From an uncultured Ignavibacteriales bacterium (lineage in GTDB: Bacteria > Bacteroidota > Ignavibacteria > Ignavibacteriales > Ignavibacteriaceae): a DNA stretch of 5,492 nt. Under the pieces are notes generated by a model that saw only the letters and a list, made by a program, of their open reading frames with translations, was not told the origin of the DNA and searched no databases. Made by a program: the position numbers and the translations under genes. This document shows positions 1 through 5,110 of the stretch, piece after piece. The stretch lies in the NCBI GenBank assembly GCA_913053915.1, contig CAJXGP010000180.1, forward strand, positions 1-5,492, written 5' to 3'. How positions within the stretch are numbered: the stretch's first letter is position 1; each line of letters begins with the position of its first letter.

Positions 1-239
1 GTGCGTCTTCCCGCGCCCGTGGTACCAACAACGACAGCTTTTATGTCGGAAAATCCGATTCCGAGTTCATTTTTACAATTTTGGATTAATATAAAAAGAG
101 TTTCACAAACCTGATTAGTATCTTTAACTAAAAAATTGGAAGCTGCTCCGTTACAATCGTATAACTTTTCCCCTTCAAGATTTGTTATAATGCAGTGGGT
201 TTTGGTCCCTCCGCCGTCCATCCCGATTAGATATTCCAT
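1..239 (-). CDS. BadF/BadG/BcrA/BcrD-family ATPase, N-acetylglucosamine-kinase-like (N-terminal part only)
   Basis: Reading the minus strand from the ATG at 239-237 gives 79 codons that run off the left edge. The protein opens with MEYLIGMDGGGTKT; residues 8-14 (DGGGTKT) form the first phosphate-binding loop of the ASKHA (actin/hexokinase/Hsp70) fold. A GAASNF segment follows at about residues 31-36, and a VVVGTTGAGR strand-turn at about 69-78 resembles the second glycine-rich motif of the family. These features fit the BadF/BadG/BcrA/BcrD Pfam family. The DGGGTKT loop is closer to the N-acetylglucosamine-kinase branch than to the 2-hydroxyacyl-CoA dehydratase activators, which normally carry a GIDIGSTTTK-type loop. 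A cytosolic ATP-dependent amino-sugar kinase is therefore the best guess, but the substrate cannot be read from this fragment. An in-frame TAA lies immediately before the ATG, so this start is firm. No Shine-Dalgarno sequence is visible. The gene is divergent from the class V aminotransferase gene. Confidence 0.82.
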   Translation of the reverse strand, partial: MEYLIGMDGGGTKTHCIITNLEGEKLYDCNGAASNFLVKDTNQVCETLFILIQNCKNELGIGFSDIKAVVVGTTGAGRR

Positions 240-280
240 TTATCCATATTTATTGCTGATTTAATATCGACTGAATTACT

Positions 281-308
281 TTTATAAATATAGAAAAATT
301 TGATTCAA
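281..308 (-). promoter_or_regulatory. Candidate sigma70-like promoter for the BadF-type gene
   Basis: On the minus strand TTGAAT (308-303) is followed after 16 nt by TATAAA (286-281). This would start transcription near 274 and leave a leader of about 35 nt before the ATG at 239. The match is 4/6 and 5/6 to the classical consensus, in very AT-rich DNA where chance matches are common. If the host uses a Bacteroidota-type primary sigma factor (TAnnTTTG), this box may be irrelevant. Confidence 0.3.
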
Positions 309-335
309 TTTGAAAATTTAACTGTCACAAAAAAC

Positions 336-357
336 TTATTTTTAGTGTTATTTTTAG
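336..357 (+). repeat. Short direct repeat, two TTATTTTTAG copies 12 nt apart
   Basis: TTATTTTTAG occurs at 336-345 and again, identically, at 348-357, separated by TG. It lies 41-62 nt upstream of the class V aminotransferase start, in the divergent intergenic region. Just upstream another short direct repeat, AATTTGA, occurs at 297-303 and 307-313. Either could be an operator half-site, or simple AT-rich slippage. A weak TATAAA box at 359-364 sits directly after the second copy. Confidence 0.4.
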
Positions 358-397
358 ATATAAATTTCTTATCTTTAAATAAAAATATTTTTACGTC

Positions 398-1867
398 ATG
401 GATAATCTGGAAAAATACTTCAAACCTTTTAGAGAAAACATTATTGGCTATAATACCACGTTTTTATCACCTTATGGAAAGCAGAGGATTATATATGCCG
501 ATTGGATTGCAAGCGGAAGATTATATCTACCCATAGAAAATAAGATAATTGAAACTTTTGCACCGTTTGTCGGAAACACTCACTCCGAAGCGAGTGTTAC
601 CGGTACTTCAATGACTCATGCATATAATTATGCACATCAGTTAATTAAGAAACATGTTAATGCCGGTAAAGATGATGTGATCATAACTGCCGGTTCGGGA
701 ATGACTGCAATGATCAATAAGTTTCAAAGAATTTTAGGATTGAAAATACCCGAACAACTCAAATATTTTCTGAAACTTCCGAAAGAATTAACCCCGGTGG
801 TTTTCATTACTCACATGGAACATCATTCTAATCAAACCTCATGGCTTGAAACTATTGCCGATGTTGTTACCATTCCTCCTAACGATGAAGGTTTGATAGA
901 CTTTGAGCAATTTGAATTGCTTTTAGATAAATATAAAGATAGGAAATTAAAGATAGGCTCATTTACTGCATGTTCAAATGTAACCGGTATTCGAACACCT
1001 TATCATAAACTTGCCGGAATGATGCATGAAAACGGTGGATTTTGTCTGATAGATTTTGCTTGCTCTGCTCCATACGTCAATATTGATATGCATCCGGAAG
1101 ATCCACTGGAAAAATTAGATGCTATTTTCTTTTCACCACATAAATTTTTAGGAGGTCCCGGTACTCCAGGCGTACTTATTTTCGATACAAAATTATATCA
1201 TAATCGCGTTCCGGACCAACCGGGCGGCGGCACGGTTGATTGGACTAATCCTTGGGGTATGCATAAGTTCGTGAACAATATCGAATTGAGGGAAGATGGC
1301 GGTACTCCTGCATTTCTTCAAACTATTAAAGCTGCCTTTTGTATTGAATTAAAAGAGCAAATGACTGTTGAGAAAATTGAATTAAAGGAAAAAGAATTGG
1401 TGAAAATTGCTTTGGAAGAAATGAGTAAAATTCCGGGTTTACATCTGTTAGCCGGTAATATTAAAGATAGATTAGGAGCTATTTCTTTTTATATAGATAA
1501 AATTCACTATAATTTAATTGTGCAATTATTAAACGATCGTTTCGGTATTCAAGTTAGAGGCGGCTGTTCCTGTGCAGGAACTTACGGACATTATCTGTTG
1601 CATGTTACTCCTAAACAATCAAAACATATTACCGATTTAATTAATCATGGGGATTTTTCCGAAAAACCCGGGTGGGTGCGAATGTCTATCCATCCGACTA
1701 TGACCGATAATGAATTGTATTTTATAATCAATGCTATTACTGAAATTGTAAATAATATTGAGAAATGGGAGAAAGATTACCGCTACGATAGCCATAAAAA
1801 TGAATTTTTTCATATTTCGAGCAATGGCGAAAACATTAACGAAATTAAATCTTGGTATAAGCTGTAA
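398..1867 (+). CDS. Class V PLP-dependent aminotransferase, cysteine desulfurase-like
   Basis: This is a complete 489-residue fold-type I PLP enzyme of the class V (NifS/SufS/Csd-like) family, expected in the cytosol. Visible family landmarks, in order, are: N-terminal YADWIASG (33-40), matching the 'LDNAA' region; GSGMTAMIN (99-107), the cofactor phosphate loop; MEHHSN (140-145), with the ring-stacking histidine; SNVTG (193-197); D219 in LIDFACSAPY, the pyridine-nitrogen aspartate; K249 in SPHKFLGG, the Schiff-base lysine; RGGCSCAG (387-394), with two cysteines at the place of the catalytic-cysteine loop; and R428 in WVRMS, the substrate-carboxylate arginine. It is longer than typical SufS/Csd proteins (about 400 residues), mainly through a 110-135 insertion, a long segment between C392 and R428, and a C-terminal tail. 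The family includes desulfurases, lyases and other enzymes, so the substrate is uncertain. No suf/isc scaffold or sulfur acceptor gene adjoins it. The start follows an AT-rich leader with no Shine-Dalgarno sequence; gene orientation is convergent with fabF. Confidence 0.9.
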   Translation: MDNLEKYFKPFRENIIGYNTTFLSPYGKQRIIYADWIASGRLYLPIENKIIETFAPFVGNTHSEASVTGTSMTHAYNYAHQLIKKHVNAGKDDVIITAGSGMTAMINKFQRILGLKIPEQLKYFLKLPKELTPVVFITHMEHHSNQTSWLETIADVVTIPPNDEGLIDFEQFELLLDKYKDRKLKIGSFTACSNVTGIRTPYHKLAGMMHENGGFCLIDFACSAPYVNIDMHPEDPLEKLDAIFFSPHKFLGGPGTPGVLIFDTKLYHNRVPDQPGGGTVDWTNPWGMHKFVNNIELREDGGTPAFLQTIKAAFCIELKEQMTVEKIELKEKELVKIALEEMSKIPGLHLLAGNIKDRLGAISFYIDKIHYNLIVQLLNDRFGIQVRGGCSCAGTYGHYLLHVTPKQSKHITDLINHGDFSEKPGWVRMSIHPTMTDNELYFIINAITEIVNNIEKWEKDYRYDSHKNEFFHISSNGENINEIKSWYKL

Positions 1868-1871
1868 GTTA

Positions 1872-1909
1872 TTTTTTTATAATTCTCTCCTTTTTTTATA
1901 AATTCTCTG
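1872..1909 (+). repeat. Imperfect tandem duplication after the aminotransferase gene (T-rich)
   Basis: Two nearly identical units of about 19 nt follow the stop codon at 1865-1867: T7-ATA-ATTCTCTC (1872-1889) and T7-ATAA-ATTCTCTG (1891-1909). They differ by one inserted A and the final base. They look like a local duplication. The T7 runs could help end plus-strand transcription, but no stable GC hairpin precedes them. The rest of the 128-nt convergent gap (1868-1995) holds only weak inverted repeats such as TTAAG/CTTAA near 1919-1938, so I do not call an intrinsic terminator here. Confidence 0.5.
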
Positions 1910-1995
1910 ATTCTATTTTAAGAGTTCTTTCGCTTAAGATTGATAAAATCGATGAATCGGCATAAATATTAATACTAATGAAACTTATTCGCATA

Positions 1996-3258
1996 TCATT
2001 CCTCAAATTTTTTAAAAATTATCGTTGTATTATGACCTCCAAACCCGAATGCATTACTAATTGCTACATTCACAATTCTTTTTTGAGGTTTATTAAAAGT
2101 ATAATTCAAATCGCATTCAGGATCGGGATTTTCAAAATTAATAGTAGGAGGAACCAAATCATTATTAATTGTTAAAATAGAAGCAATTGCTTCTACTGCA
2201 CCGGCGGCTCCAAGTAAATGTCCGGTCATACTTTTAGTAGATGAAACGTTCATTCGATAGGCATGTTCACCGAATACTTTTTTGATAGCTTTTGTTTCCG
2301 CAATATCTCCGAGAGGAGTGGAAGTTCCGTGCATATTTATGTAATCAACATCTTCTTTATGAATATCAGCATTTTTAAGCGCCATTTCCATTGATAAAAT
2401 TGCTCCGTTACCTTCGGGGTGTGGAGCCGTGATATGGTAAGCATCTGCAGAAAGACCCAATCCAATGATTTCAGCGTAGATTTTTGCACCGCGATCAAGT
2501 GCGTGATGTAAATCTTCCAATATAAGTGCTCCTCCGCCTTCTCCCATAACAAACCCATCTCGTGTAGCATCGAAAGGACGACTAGCTGTCGCCGGCGAAT
2601 CATTACGGGTTGAAAGAGCTCTGGAAGCATTGAATCCTCCTACTCCCAACTCGTTTATAGAAGCTTCGCTACCACCCGTTACTATAACATCGGCTATCCC
2701 TTGTTTAATTAACAGATAAGAATCTATCATATTATTATTGGCTGTAGCACAAGCCGATACGATGCAATAATTCGGACCTCTGAATCCGAAGTGTATTGAG
2801 ATATAGCCGGAAGCCATGTCGGGAATAAGCATCGGAATAAAAAATGGAGAAATCCTTTTAGGACCGTCAGTATAGTTTATAACGGCTTGTTTATAAAATG
2901 TTTGAATTCCACCGATACCACTTCCGAATATTACACCTATTCGTGTTTTTTCTTCATCGGATAGATTTTCCGGTTTTAATTCACTATCCTCTATTGATTG
3001 GATGGCCGAAGCCATTGCATATTGGGCAAAAGGGTCTAACCGCCTAGCGGTTTTTTTATCCATGTAATTTGTAGCATCAAAACCGTTAAGCTGACATGCA
3101 AACTTTGTATTTAGTCTGGACGGATCAAATTTTTCAATTAAAGAAGCTCCGCTTTTGCCGTTGAGCATTTCATTCCAAAATTCTCGTACGGAAAGACCTA
3201 ACGGAGTTACTGCTCCCATCCCAGTTACTACTACTCGTCTATCGTTATTTTGAACCAT
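1996..3258 (-). CDS. fabF: Beta-ketoacyl-[acyl-carrier-protein] synthase II
   Basis: This complete 420-residue condensing enzyme extends acyl-ACP chains by decarboxylative Claisen condensation with malonyl-ACP in the cytosolic type II fatty acid synthase. The N-terminus VVVTGMGAVTPLG is typical. The Cys-His-His triad is intact: C170 in SACATANN, H310 in MHGTSTPLGD and H347 in TKSMTGHLLGAAG, with the conserved lysine K342. The gating-loop motif GFGG (405-408, after F405) lies near the C-terminus. Length and motif spacing match FabF rather than FabB or FabH. The nucleophile motif is slightly unusual: three asparagines (174-176) follow the catalytic segment where many homologues have Gly/Ser-His. 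A weak AAAGGG lies 10 nt before the ATG. There is no acpP upstream, unlike the common acpP-fabF order, so it appears to be transcribed alone or with a long leader. The frame is unbroken. The only alternative identity would be a specialised KAS of a secondary pathway, which the standard motifs and lack of polyketide neighbours make unlikely. Confidence 0.97.
   Translation of the reverse strand: MVQNNDRRVVVTGMGAVTPLGLSVREFWNEMLNGKSGASLIEKFDPSRLNTKFACQLNGFDATNYMDKKTARRLDPFAQYAMASAIQSIEDSELKPENLSDEEKTRIGVIFGSGIGGIQTFYKQAVINYTDGPKRISPFFIPMLIPDMASGYISIHFGFRGPNYCIVSACATANNNMIDSYLLIKQGIADVIVTGGSEASINELGVGGFNASRALSTRNDSPATASRPFDATRDGFVMGEGGGALILEDLHHALDRGAKIYAEIIGLGLSADAYHITAPHPEGNGAILSMEMALKNADIHKEDVDYINMHGTSTPLGDIAETKAIKKVFGEHAYRMNVSSTKSMTGHLLGAAGAVEAIASILTINNDLVPPTINFENPDPECDLNYTFNKPQKRIVNVAISNAFGFGGHNTTIIFKKFEE
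2178..2195. repeat. Perfect 18-bp palindrome within fabF
   Basis: TAGAAGCAATTGCTTCTA reads the same on both strands. On the coding strand it covers the codons for V355 to S360, in the conserved AAGAVEAIAS helix after the H347 motif. It may be a chance product of the Glu-Ala-Ile-Ala-Ser codons, since GAAGC and GCTTC are complementary. It has no loop, so it would be a duplex operator-like site rather than a good RNA hairpin. Confidence 0.4.
3038..3057 (+). terminator. Terminator-like hairpin plus T7, antisense inside fabF
   Basis: On the plus strand AACCGC (3038-3043), loop CTA and GCGGTT (3047-3052) form a perfect 6-bp GC-containing stem, and the T run covers 3051-3057. This is the layout of a Rho-independent terminator for transcription running opposite to fabF. 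On the coding strand the same bases encode KKTARRL, a conserved FabF stretch (about residues 68-74). The codon for R73 is CGG, the only CGG among the 16 arginine codons of this gene. It could stop antisense transcription entering fabF from either the aminotransferase side or an internal start. It could also be chance; the stem is short. Confidence 0.35.
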
Positions 3259-3592
3259 TTTTATTTTACCCTTTGTACTTTTTATAACATTTTTAAAATC
3301 AATTTTACTTCCAAAATAAAGAATTAGAAAGTAAAGTTAAAAATTTTTAGCTAATAAAAAATCATTTTAAGTGCCATTTTTAATGAGTTAAAATTTATTA
3401 TTAAGTTTATGAATTGGCTTTAAAAAAGATTTTATACTTTTATTCATTGCAAGACAAGGAGAATCTGAGAACTTCCTTTCATAACAATAATCAAGAATCG
3501 CTCAATTTAAATAAGATATAAAATGATTTATAAGCCATATCTAAAAAGTTGTTTTAAAGTTTTCAATATGAAGAACATATAATGAACAAAAT
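3259..3592. other. 334-nt AT-rich intergenic region between GNAT gene and fabF
   Basis: No credible gene is present on either strand; the longest frames are about 20-25 codons. It should hold the fabF leader and promoter. One candidate on the minus strand is TTGTCT (3457-3452), 17-nt spacer, TAAAAT (3434-3429), which would give a leader of about 165 nt. Within that leader, ATTTTAA (3364-3370) and TTAAAAT (3388-3394) form a 7-bp AT-only inverted repeat around a 17-nt loop. Another short inverted repeat, AAGGA/TCCTT, lies near 3456-3478. None matches a riboswitch I recognise. There is no acpP remnant. Confidence 0.6.
3560..3591 (-). terminator. Weak hairpin just after the GNAT stop codon, possible terminator
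   Basis: Directly downstream of the acetyltransferase stop (3595-3593), ATATG (3566-3570) pairs with CATAT (3576-3580) around a 5-nt loop. The stem continues through TTCA/TGAA (3562-3565 with 3583-3586) and two more A-T pairs, with small bulges. It is AT-rich, and the following minus-strand sequence has only short T runs, so it is a poor intrinsic terminator. It is listed because it is the only hairpin in the right place. Confidence 0.22.
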
Positions 3593-4111
3593 TTATATTT
3601 CTGTTTTATTATTCAATTTGTTCGATAAATTATTTATTTTTTCTTCCGTCAAGCGGTAAACAGTCCATTCATCTATCGATACTGCATCGAGGCTTTTGTA
3701 AAATTCAACAGCATGTTTATTCCAATTTAATACTACCCACTCAACTCTACCGCAGTTTCTATCTTTAGCAATTTTGATAAGCTCCGAAAAGAGTGCCTTT
3801 CCAATTCCTTTGCCGCGCATTTCGGGCTTTACAAAAATATCTTCTAAGTAAATTCCCGGTTTGCCTACAAACGTAGAGAAATTATGAAAGTACAAAGCTT
3901 CTCCAACCGGTTTACCTTCATATTCGGCTATTAGAACTTCGGCATATTTATTTTTACCGAATAAATTTTCCTTCAAAAGTTTTTCTGTAGCCGTAACTTC
4001 ATCGAGAAGTTTTTCATAAGAGGCGAGCTCTTTTATTAAGGATAGAATAGTATGAATATCTTCGATTGAAGCTCTTCGGATTTTTAATTTTTGCATAAAG
4101 TCCTTTTTCAT
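3593..4111 (-). CDS. GNAT-family N-acetyltransferase, spermidine/thialysine (SAT) type
   Basis: A 172-residue single-domain Gcn5-related acetyltransferase that moves the acetyl group of acetyl-CoA to an amine. Motif A is clear: strand YLEDIFVKPEMR (88-99) runs into the acetyl-CoA pyrophosphate loop RGKGIG (99-104). It is followed by WVVLNWN (125-131) and VEFYKSLDA (135-143), whose Y138 is the likely general acid. The order YLED-(I/F)FV, RGxGIG, WN, FYK matches the diamine/thialysine acetyltransferase branch (human SSAT1/SSAT2-like), so a polyamine or lysine-analogue substrate is plausible but unproven. It lies 8 nt after the PAP2 gene on the same strand, so the two are probably co-transcribed. 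The start is uncertain: the ATG at 4111 has no Shine-Dalgarno site, whereas an in-frame ATG at 4096 (residue 6, giving 167 residues) has AAGGA 4 nt upstream and fits the usual start of the domain. The Asn/Lys-rich tail after about residue 155 is probably disordered. Confidence 0.9.
   Translation of the reverse strand: MKKDFMQKLKIRRASIEDIHTILSLIKELASYEKLLDEVTATEKLLKENLFGKNKYAEVLIAEYEGKPVGEALYFHNFSTFVGKPGIYLEDIFVKPEMRGKGIGKALFSELIKIAKDRNCGRVEWVVLNWNKHAVEFYKSLDAVSIDEWTVYRLTEEKINNLSNKLNNKTEI
4101..4105 (-). promoter_or_regulatory. Candidate ribosome binding site favouring the internal GNAT start
   Basis: The minus strand reads AAGGA here, 4 nt before the ATG at 4096-4094. It is one of the few Shine-Dalgarno-like matches in the window, and it lies inside the longer reading frame. 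If used, translation begins at MQKLKIRR rather than MKKDFMQK. The AAG and GAC codons of the longer form create the match by themselves, so coincidence is possible. Confidence 0.35.
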
Positions 4112-4119
4112 GATTAAAT

Positions 4120-4695
4120 TTATTTTTTTTGAAAAATCATTTTATTAGGATTTTTATTCAGATATTGTTCGATTCTTAATGCACCTATCGAAAAAACATA
4201 GCCGATTGCCGCACCTATGATTGCACCTCCGAGAATATCGGATGGATAATGAACGCCAATATAAACTCTCGAAATTGCAATTAACGTAGCGGTAATAAAC
4301 AAAGCCCATTTTAGTTTGGGGAAAAGACGATAATAAAACATTGCCGCAGCAAAATTATTTAATGCATGATTGGAAGGGAAAGAATATGTTCCGTTGCATC
4401 CGAGTGGCGTAATTACGTTTGAAAGTGCGTTGCATGGTCTGATCCTTTGTACCCATTCTTTTAATACATTGGCACCGAATTGATCTGAAAAAGTAATAAG
4501 AAGAATTACCCCGATAGCGGCAATTTTTCCTCTTCTGCCGCCTTTAAAAAAACTAATATATAAAAGAAGAATGTATACTATATACCAATTATTTACATTA
4601 GTAATAGTGGTGAAAAATCTATTAAGTACTCCGGAGGATAGAGTATGATTGAAAAAATAAAAAACCGAGAGATCGATAGAATAAAGAAAATGCAC
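4120..4695 (-). CDS. PAP2-family membrane phosphatase (phosphatidic acid / undecaprenyl-PP phosphatase-like)
   Basis: A 191-residue integral membrane lipid phosphatase. All three PAP2 motifs are present: KEWVQRIRP (79-87, KxxxxxxRP), FPSNH (106-110, PSGH-type with Asn for Gly) and SRVYIGVHYPSD (142-153, SRxxxxxHxxxD). H110, R143, H149 and D153 are the expected catalytic and phosphate-binding residues. Hydrophobic stretches near 36-50, 57-75, 112-122, 128-146 and 154-172 suggest about five or six membrane passes, with the active site expected on the outer side of the inner membrane. Known family members remove phosphate from undecaprenyl diphosphate, phosphatidylglycerol phosphate, phosphatidate or lipid A; the sequence alone does not choose between them. 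The start is GTG (4695-4693): an in-frame TAA lies 9 nt upstream and no ATG is available before residue 119. The GNAT gene follows after 8 nt. The reading frame ends in a CAA followed by an A8 tract overlapping the last codons and stop, a possible slippage site. Confidence 0.93.
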   Translation of the reverse strand: MHFLYSIDLSVFYFFNHTLSSGVLNRFFTTITNVNNWYIVYILLLYISFFKGGRRGKIAAIGVILLITFSDQFGANVLKEWVQRIRPCNALSNVITPLGCNGTYSFPSNHALNNFAAAMFYYRLFPKLKWALFITATLIAISRVYIGVHYPSDILGGAIIGAAIGYVFSIGALRIEQYLNKNPNKMIFQKK

Positions 4696-5026
4696 TATAA
4701 TTCTTTAGATTATAAAAATATAATTTTAAATATAGTTAATTTTGTTTTTAACTACATAATGATTTCCAACAAATATAATTCAACTTAGATAGATTGATTA
4801 ATTACCATAAAAATATATTAAGACAAATTTGCTCAACCTTTAATTGCAACTACCATCATTCGAAATTAAAAATATACTTAGAGAATGTAAAATAACAACA
4901 TAAACGAATCTACTATATTCATTGATGTAAAATCTTGATAATATTGTAGATTATATTTAACATTGTTTAGGAAAAACGGATCAATAAAGTTTAATTTTTA
5001 TAAATTATCTAAACATTAAAAAAACG
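4696..5026. other. AT-rich gap between the divergent PAP2 and glcF-like genes
   Basis: No gene is visible in these 331 nt; stops are frequent in all frames and no tRNA or known RNA motif is recognisable. It must contain divergent promoters. On the minus strand, TATATTTG near 4775-4782 fits the Bacteroidota -7 consensus TAnnTTTG exactly, but no TTTG lies at the proper upstream distance, and such an AT-rich 8-mer is expected by chance about once per kilobase. GTTTA (4989-4993) and TAAAC (5010-5014) bracket a weak AT-rich stem-loop upstream of the small ORF at 5027. Confidence 0.55.
4935..4963 (+). promoter_or_regulatory. Candidate sigma70-like promoter for the glcF-like gene
   Basis: TTGATA (4935-4940), a 17-nt spacer and TAACAT (4958-4963) match the classical consensus at 5/6 and 4/6. 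Transcription from here would begin near 4970 and produce a leader of about 140 nt that includes the weak stem-loop at 4989-5014 and the short ORF at 5027-5110. The surrounding DNA is so AT-rich that the match carries little weight. Confidence 0.25.
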
Positions 5027-5110
5027 ATGACAGTATTAGATGAAATTATAAATCGATGTGTATTGTACAAACCTATGGTCTATGTAATGATTAAACTTAA
5101 TGAGACCTAA
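5027..5110 (+). CDS. Possible 27-residue leader peptide ORF abutting the glcF-like gene
   Basis: An ATG at 5027 opens 27 codons (MTVLDEIINRCVLYKP...) ending at TAA 5108-5110. The next base begins the ATG of the iron-sulfur protein, so the two frames are the same and are separated only by the stop codon. This stop-start contact is typical of translational coupling. I do not recognise the peptide; it has no run of one amino acid that would mark a classical attenuator, and no Shine-Dalgarno precedes it. It may equally be a random short frame. It is not a credible N-terminal extension of the downstream protein, whose homologues begin close to the first cysteine cluster. Confidence 0.22.
   Translation: MTVLDEIINRCVLYKPMVYVMIKLNET

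Noticed and set aside
300..536. Open frame of 78 codons on the plus strand
   Set aside because: It overlaps the start of the class V aminotransferase in another frame, has a low-complexity Leu/Asn/Phe-rich translation, and has no family motif.
1978..2175. Open frame of 65 codons on the plus strand
   Set aside because: It lies almost wholly antisense to the 3' end of fabF and its translation has no recognisable domain.
2337..2630. Open frame of 97 codons on the minus strand
   Set aside because: It is a shifted frame inside the intact fabF, which carries all catalytic motifs.
3388..3447. Minus-strand frame of 19 codons (MNKSIKSFLKP...) upstream of fabF
   Set aside because: Too short, with no Shine-Dalgarno and an Asn/Lys-rich composition expected of random AT-rich DNA.
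3583..3660. Plus-strand frame of 25 codons starting MNKIYISVLLF
   Set aside because: It is mostly antisense to the 3' end of the GNAT gene, has no ribosome site, and its hydrophobicity follows from AT-rich sequence.
4775..4782. Exact TAnnTTTG box on the minus strand upstream of PAP2
   Set aside because: No matching -33 element at the right spacing, and such an 8-mer is expected by chance roughly once per kilobase at this base composition.
4696..5026. Riboswitch, CRISPR array, att site or small RNA gene in the 4696-5110 gap
   Set aside because: No regularly spaced repeats, tRNA-like fold or known riboswitch core could be seen; only weak AT-rich inverted repeats are present.
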